From: an uncultured Pseudomonadota bacterium
GTDB lineage: Bacteria; Pseudomonadota; Alphaproteobacteria; Rs-D84
Direction of reading: 5' to 3'
DNA length: 9,770 nt
Assembly (NCBI GenBank): GCA_945483255.1
Contig: CALYRP010000025.1
Coordinates: 1-9,770, forward strand
Part shown: positions 6,254-9,770 of the stretch, piece by piece
Layout of the letters: every line of letters starts with the position of its first letter
Numbering within the stretch: the stretch's first letter is position 1
Translations under genes and position numbers: made by a program
Notes under the pieces: model-generated
The model's input: the letters and a program-made list of their open reading frames with translations, nothing else
Database searches by the model: none
Told to the model about the DNA's origin: nothing

Positions 6254-7074
6254 AATTTGTATCTGTCGTCGTTTACAATGATCACGGCTTTGCGACGCAA
6301 TTGTTTTAATTGTTGGTCACTGTTAAGCGAAGCCTTTTTATATATTGCGTTTTGTTTGATTATTTCATCAAGGTTTTTATATTCAGGCCCTTTCTTTTTA
6401 CTGCAAATCAAAAATACAGTATTGTTTTCGTTTTTAGACCATGTTAACAGTGGTAAATTTGCAGTTTTTTCGCGAATTTCTGGTGCTAATTCGTATTGTT
6501 GCGCAGTTATTTTTTGTGGATATCCGCCCAGTTCTTCGACCATCTTTTCTGCTGCATCGCAATTTTTTGGTTTTGTTAATTTGTTTGATATATCATTTGG
6601 GATATCAATCAAACGCAACATAGTTATTTCAATTGGCAAACCGTGTTCGCGTGCAATTTCTGATTTGGCTTCATTTATATCGTTTTGTGATACTTCGATA
6701 TTTGGAACAATTGTTTTTGCCATTATAACATTCCATGCGATATCTGCGCGCACAGCCATACGTGCCATAGATTTTGTTGTTGCACTTAAATTACCCAAAT
6801 TCATTTTCTTTAATTCTGCATCTGCATCTTTATCAGTTGGTTTTACATTATAATTTGCCGCATAATCCAATTTTATATAATCGTCAATAATGTTTTGAAA
6901 AGCCATTTTGCGATTCGTTGTCGAAGTTTTACCTTGGCGCGACATTAATTCCGTGCGTGCGGTTACATCAGAATCAGTTATTGGGTTTCCGTTTACAGAT
7001 CCGATAACTGTTGCAGCATTTACATAATTAAAACCAAAAAATAATGATGTAAAAATACAAATTATTTTTTTCAT
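6250..7074 (-). CDS. SurA-like periplasmic chaperone with degenerate or absent parvulin domain
   Basis: A likely periplasmic chaperone for outer-membrane proteins. Residues 1-20 are a signal peptide ending YVNA. The segment VIGSVNGNPITDSDVTARTE (23-42) is the signature of the SurA N-terminal domain, and helices follow to about 145. The C-terminal part ends with FLICSKK (221-227) and a Lys/Arg-rich helix QQLKQLRRKAVIIV, as alphaproteobacterial SurA proteins do. At 274 residues it is well short of the 428 of E. coli SurA. The stretch 150-225, where a parvulin domain would lie, lacks the GGDLG-type motif, so prolyl isomerase activity looks lost. It follows lptD by 13 bases, with AAAGGA in the gap, and lptD is a known SurA client in E. 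coli. The position and N-terminal motif make the identification good; the exact ortholog name is inferred. Confidence 0.85.
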   Translation of the reverse strand: MKKIICIFTSLFFGFNYVNAATVIGSVNGNPITDSDVTARTELMSRQGKTSTTNRKMAFQNIIDDYIKLDYAANYNVKPTDKDADAELKKMNLGNLSATTKSMARMAVRADIAWNVIMAKTIVPNIEVSQNDINEAKSEIAREHGLPIEITMLRLIDIPNDISNKLTKPKNCDAAEKMVEELGGYPQKITAQQYELAPEIREKTANLPLLTWSKNENNTVFLICSKKKGPEYKNLDEIIKQNAIYKKASLNSDQQLKQLRRKAVIIVNDDRYKL

Positions 7075-7087
7075 AATATTCCTTTAA

Positions 7088-9208
7088 TTAATAATGTTTA
7101 CCATCAATACTTATTCCAAATTTAAATTGGAAAGTTGTGTTTCCAACATAATCTCTTCTTTCTGCATTATCGCGTTGATATTCCAGTGAAAAATAATAAC
7201 AAGGATGTTCGTAATATATTCCCCCAGAATGTCTTTGGATTATATGTTCGTATGCATTATATACCACAGATTCACGAACATTTATACGTTTTGTAATGCG
7301 CAATCCCGCACCTGCAGTAAATTCATGTGTGTCTTTGTCTTCGTTACTATAAATGTCAATTGGTTGTGTGTCCCATATGTGCCCAAGTGTTATATAATTT
7401 CCATTTTTACCAAGATATAAAGAATTTTCAATATGACTTAAATCAAAATCTTCACGATCGACACGAAAACGGCTGGCAATTTGGAAATAATTTCTTGAAT
7501 AAGCAATGCGACCAACATAATCAGAAAAGCCATTTCTGAAACCGTTGTCATTAAAATCTTTGTCAGATGATGTGTTTATATCGTATGTTTGACCCAAGAA
7601 TACTTCGATATTATGGTTTTTATTAAATGCCGCCCAACGCGCCCCATAATCAACAAAACTGCCGTTTTCCCATACGTCGTATCCAGAATATCTGTTGTCT
7701 GAAAACAATGTGTTGTCTGATAAAAAACGCCCCGCAGAATCATTGTTTAATGCGAACACAGAATTTTTATCATCATGTTGCATAACAGTTAACCTGGCGC
7801 GCGGTTCGATTATGTATGTCCAATCGTTTTTAATACTGTAAAGTGGCAATCCCCATTCAACATAACCACTTGGCAAGAAACGTGATTTGACACCAGAATA
7901 TAATTCGTTGTTATCTTGTAATTTTATTTTATCAAAATTGTAAATATCATATCGCGATGCGGCACTTAAAGTTATACGGTTACCACCCCAAAGTGTCCAT
8001 GGGGAAATAATGCGCGCTTCGCCAATAAGACGTTGGCTGTCTGCATTATCGCCAGATACCGCCAACACATCCCCGGATAAAGTTAAATAAGTTTCTTTAT
8101 AAAATGGATCCGATTGATAAACACCGCGAATATTTGGCAAAATATTGCCAGATGCGTATGTTTGATTGCGACCCGGTTCACGCAATTCTTGGAATATATG
8201 GGTGTCTGCAACAACATAACTGGATTGACCAAATAATTCAAGTTTTGCCCCAGAATCAAGATATGGTTGATAATTATAAAATCCATATTTCTGTAAATAT
8301 GTTTTATCAGATGTTCTTTCAATATATACAAAAGCACGTGCATTTTCACCAAGTTCGATTTTGTCATTATTAAATATGTGCCAACGATTTTCAGATTCGC
8401 TATTGCGTGTAAAAGATGCATTTGTTCTAAATTCAGAATGGTTCAGATTCAATCTGTGTTCGGCTTGAAATAATGGGTTTTCATTTGTTAAATAAGACAA
8501 TGTTGTTGTTAAATCATGTCTGTCAGATATGTTTATATAAAACGGTATGTTGATTTGGGTTCCCATTCCGTTTGTTGAATTCAAACTTGGTGACAAGAAA
8601 CCTGTTTTATATTTTACACTTGGGTCTGGCATTTCGTAATATGGTAACCAAAATATCGGTATATTGTTATAATAAACCCAAAAAGATGCATTATGGAAGT
8701 AAAGCATCTTTGCAGTCTCGTTATGAATGACTGTATTGGCATGAATATCCCACGCGCTTCCATACGAATCACATCCTTCGCATGCTGTAAAATCTGCATA
8801 TTTTGCAACGGTTATATCGTCTTTGCGGGATATTTTTTCTGCCTGGACGTAAACATGGCTGCCCAACCATAATTCTATGTTTTTTGTATCAATATTTTTT
8901 TTGTCTTTTGTTAATGTTAAATCATCAGATTTTATACGTTGCCCAGCGGCATTTATCAATTCTGTATTACCAGATGCTTTTAATGATTCAGATTTTATAT
9001 CATATTCCAAGTTATCCGATTTTACGGTTTCCCCAGATGTATTTGTTATTTCTGTATCACCAGTGGTTTTGATTTTTTCTGATTTTACATTGTATTCAAT
9101 TTTTTTTGCTTTGATGGTTTTTGCTTCATCCATATTAACATTGAAATCCAATGCGAAACAATTCGGTATAATAAACAATGTCAATAAAGATAATACATAA
9201 TATCTCAT
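7088..9208 (-). CDS. lptD: LPS-assembly outer-membrane protein LptD
   Basis: Outer-membrane beta-barrel that, with LptE, receives LPS from the LptA bridge and inserts it into the outer leaflet. The 706 residues comprise a signal peptide (1-19, ending CFA), an N-terminal OstA/LptA-like beta-jellyroll (about 28-170) and a C-terminal barrel. Family hallmarks are WDIHANTVIH (153-162), the run NNIPIFWLPYYEMPDP (181-196) and KTGFLSPSL (201-209). Cysteines are few: Cys143 and Cys146 in TACEGC, and Cys670 near the end, so the disulfide network must differ from the four-cysteine one of E. coli. Two 30-residue units repeat in the jellyroll (37-66 and 67-96). The start overlaps the lptG-like stop by 4 bases and no good ribosome binding site is seen, so coupling is likely. 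The partner LptE is not in the window. Confidence 0.97.
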   Translation of the reverse strand: MRYYVLSLLTLFIIPNCFALDFNVNMDEAKTIKAKKIEYNVKSEKIKTTGDTEITNTSGETVKSDNLEYDIKSESLKASGNTELINAAGQRIKSDDLTLTKDKKNIDTKNIELWLGSHVYVQAEKISRKDDITVAKYADFTACEGCDSYGSAWDIHANTVIHNETAKMLYFHNASFWVYYNNIPIFWLPYYEMPDPSVKYKTGFLSPSLNSTNGMGTQINIPFYINISDRHDLTTTLSYLTNENPLFQAEHRLNLNHSEFRTNASFTRNSESENRWHIFNNDKIELGENARAFVYIERTSDKTYLQKYGFYNYQPYLDSGAKLELFGQSSYVVADTHIFQELREPGRNQTYASGNILPNIRGVYQSDPFYKETYLTLSGDVLAVSGDNADSQRLIGEARIISPWTLWGGNRITLSAASRYDIYNFDKIKLQDNNELYSGVKSRFLPSGYVEWGLPLYSIKNDWTYIIEPRARLTVMQHDDKNSVFALNNDSAGRFLSDNTLFSDNRYSGYDVWENGSFVDYGARWAAFNKNHNIEVFLGQTYDINTSSDKDFNDNGFRNGFSDYVGRIAYSRNYFQIASRFRVDREDFDLSHIENSLYLGKNGNYITLGHIWDTQPIDIYSNEDKDTHEFTAGAGLRITKRINVRESVVYNAYEHIIQRHSGGIYYEHPCYYFSLEYQRDNAERRDYVGNTTFQFKFGISIDGKHY
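8921..9100 (-). repeat. tandem 90-base duplication inside lptD
   Basis: Two adjacent 90-base units encode LptD residues 37-66 and 67-96. The proteins agree at 14 of 30 positions, and most other positions are conservative (pattern EY-x2-KSE-x2-K-x2-G-x-TE-x2-N-x2-G-x3-KSD). The DNA is still clearly alike at a 90-base offset: the 48 bases from 8960 and from 9050 agree at roughly three-quarters of positions by eye. Repeated turns are normal in a jellyroll domain, but an exact 30-residue period with DNA similarity points to internal duplication. Confidence 0.7.
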
Positions 9209-9770
9209 TTTTTCAGCAACAAACCCATTAATATAAACAATAATGTAAAGACGCCAAGTGCAACAAACCCAAAATCAGTAAGGCTGGTTACCATATTTGA
9301 TATTGACATATAAGATGCCATAACCGCGGCCATGCCAAGTACAGCAATCGCGGGCGCTGATGATGCACGACGGCGTAAAAGAGACGATTTTAATAAAATT
9401 AATGTACAAACCAATGCCAAGATTATATTCATAAATGGATTAATAAATCTTGTACACATTTCAACCAATGTTAATTTGTGTTGATGTTGGTTGTCTTGGG
9501 AAAAAACAGTTCGCAAAAGGGTCCATGTTGGAATACGGCGTACCCGGAAAGATTTGTCCGAATCTTTTTCGCCCAGGTTCAAATCCATATCCAGATTATC
9601 AAATGTTCCTGTGGTAAAACCGTTTTTTCCCAACATTTGCAATGAACCGTTGGATGTCACAATTGAAAGTCCACGAACGGTTGATACCAATTTCCCAATT
9701 TTAGCGAAAATTAATGGATGCACTTTCGACACTGTTTTATAACAATGCAAAAAATATTCTTGCATATGGT
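9205..9770 (-). CDS. LptF/LptG-family LPS export permease, C-terminal half (cut by window edge)
   Basis: Inner-membrane permease half of the LptB2FG transporter, which pulls LPS out of the inner membrane. The frame remains open through the window edge, so the visible 186-187 residues are the C-terminal half of a protein usually about 360-390 long; the ATG at 9765 is an internal methionine, not the start. Counting from that methionine, residues 1-95 are a soluble beta-rich part (the periplasmic jellyroll: SIVTSNGSLQ, GTFDNLDMDL). Three membrane segments follow at about 108-130, 137-160 and 165-184, ending LLLKK. Adjacency to lptD favours LptG over LptF, since lptF-lptG-lptD is the common alphaproteobacterial order, but the sequence seen does not separate the two. 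Its stop overlaps the lptD start by 4 bases. Confidence 0.85.
   Translation of the reverse strand, partial: HMQEYFLHCYKTVSKVHPLIFAKIGKLVSTVRGLSIVTSNGSLQMLGKNGFTTGTFDNLDMDLNLGEKDSDKSFRVRRIPTWTLLRTVFSQDNQHQHKLTLVEMCTRFINPFMNIILALVCTLILLKSSLLRRRASSAPAIAVLGMAAVMASYMSISNMVTSLTDFGFVALGVFTLLFILMGLLLKK

Noticed and set aside
6167..6853. A 228-codon open frame on the plus strand
   Set aside because: It lies opposite rlmN and the surA-like gene, both supported by clear motifs, and reads as the Phe/Ser-rich complement of AT-rich coding DNA.
9205..9765. The ATG at 9765 as the true start of the LptF/G-like gene
   Set aside because: The frame is open beyond it to the window edge, and the visible part lacks the three N-terminal membrane segments of the family, so the gene is cut by the window, not short.

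Overview
The window looks like the chromosome of an AT-rich, LPS-bearing Gram-negative bacterium. It is most likely a reduced or host-associated alphaproteobacterium. The support is the gene order lptG-like, lptD, surA-like (the usual alphaproteobacterial envelope block), an alphaproteobacterial-type SurA ending, and the tRNA-Val body. A gut or endosymbiont-type lineage is a guess from AT-richness and from the unusual secreted Cys-rich proteins; the sequence does not settle the taxon. No mobile element, CRISPR array or prophage gene is visible.

Layout, left to right. Plus strand, 1-2600: a short leader, pnp (polynucleotide phosphorylase), a strong intrinsic terminator, then a YbaB/EbfC-type nucleoid protein whose ribosome binding site lies just past the terminator. 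2601-2761: an independent tRNA-Val(UAC) unit with its own promoter and terminator. Its D loop and T loop carry a matched change, A19 with U56, in place of the near-universal G19-C56 elbow pair. 2762-4402: an excellent extended -10 promoter drives two tandem genes for exported proteins of unknown function. Both share a signal peptide, a KC-x5-G motif, a Gly/Ala-rich hydrophobic stretch and a coiled coil; the second adds a long Cys-rich region. A bidirectional terminator closes this unit.

Minus strand, 9770 down to 4401: a tightly packed convergent operon. It holds the C-terminal half of an LptF/LptG permease, LptD, a short SurA-like chaperone, RlmN, and a TIM-barrel protein resembling phosphoribosylanthranilate isomerase. 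Three of the four junctions are 4-base ATGA overlaps, so translation is probably coupled. The first three genes serve one task: LptFG extracts LPS from the inner membrane, LptD inserts it into the outer membrane, and SurA escorts LptD to the Bam machinery. RlmN (rRNA/tRNA A methylation) and the TIM-barrel protein have no obvious link to that task.

The features most worth a second look are the paralogous secreted pair, the tRNA elbow covariation, and the TrpF-like protein, which retains a candidate catalytic Cys and Asp away from any trp gene. Most of the rest is ordinary housekeeping content.
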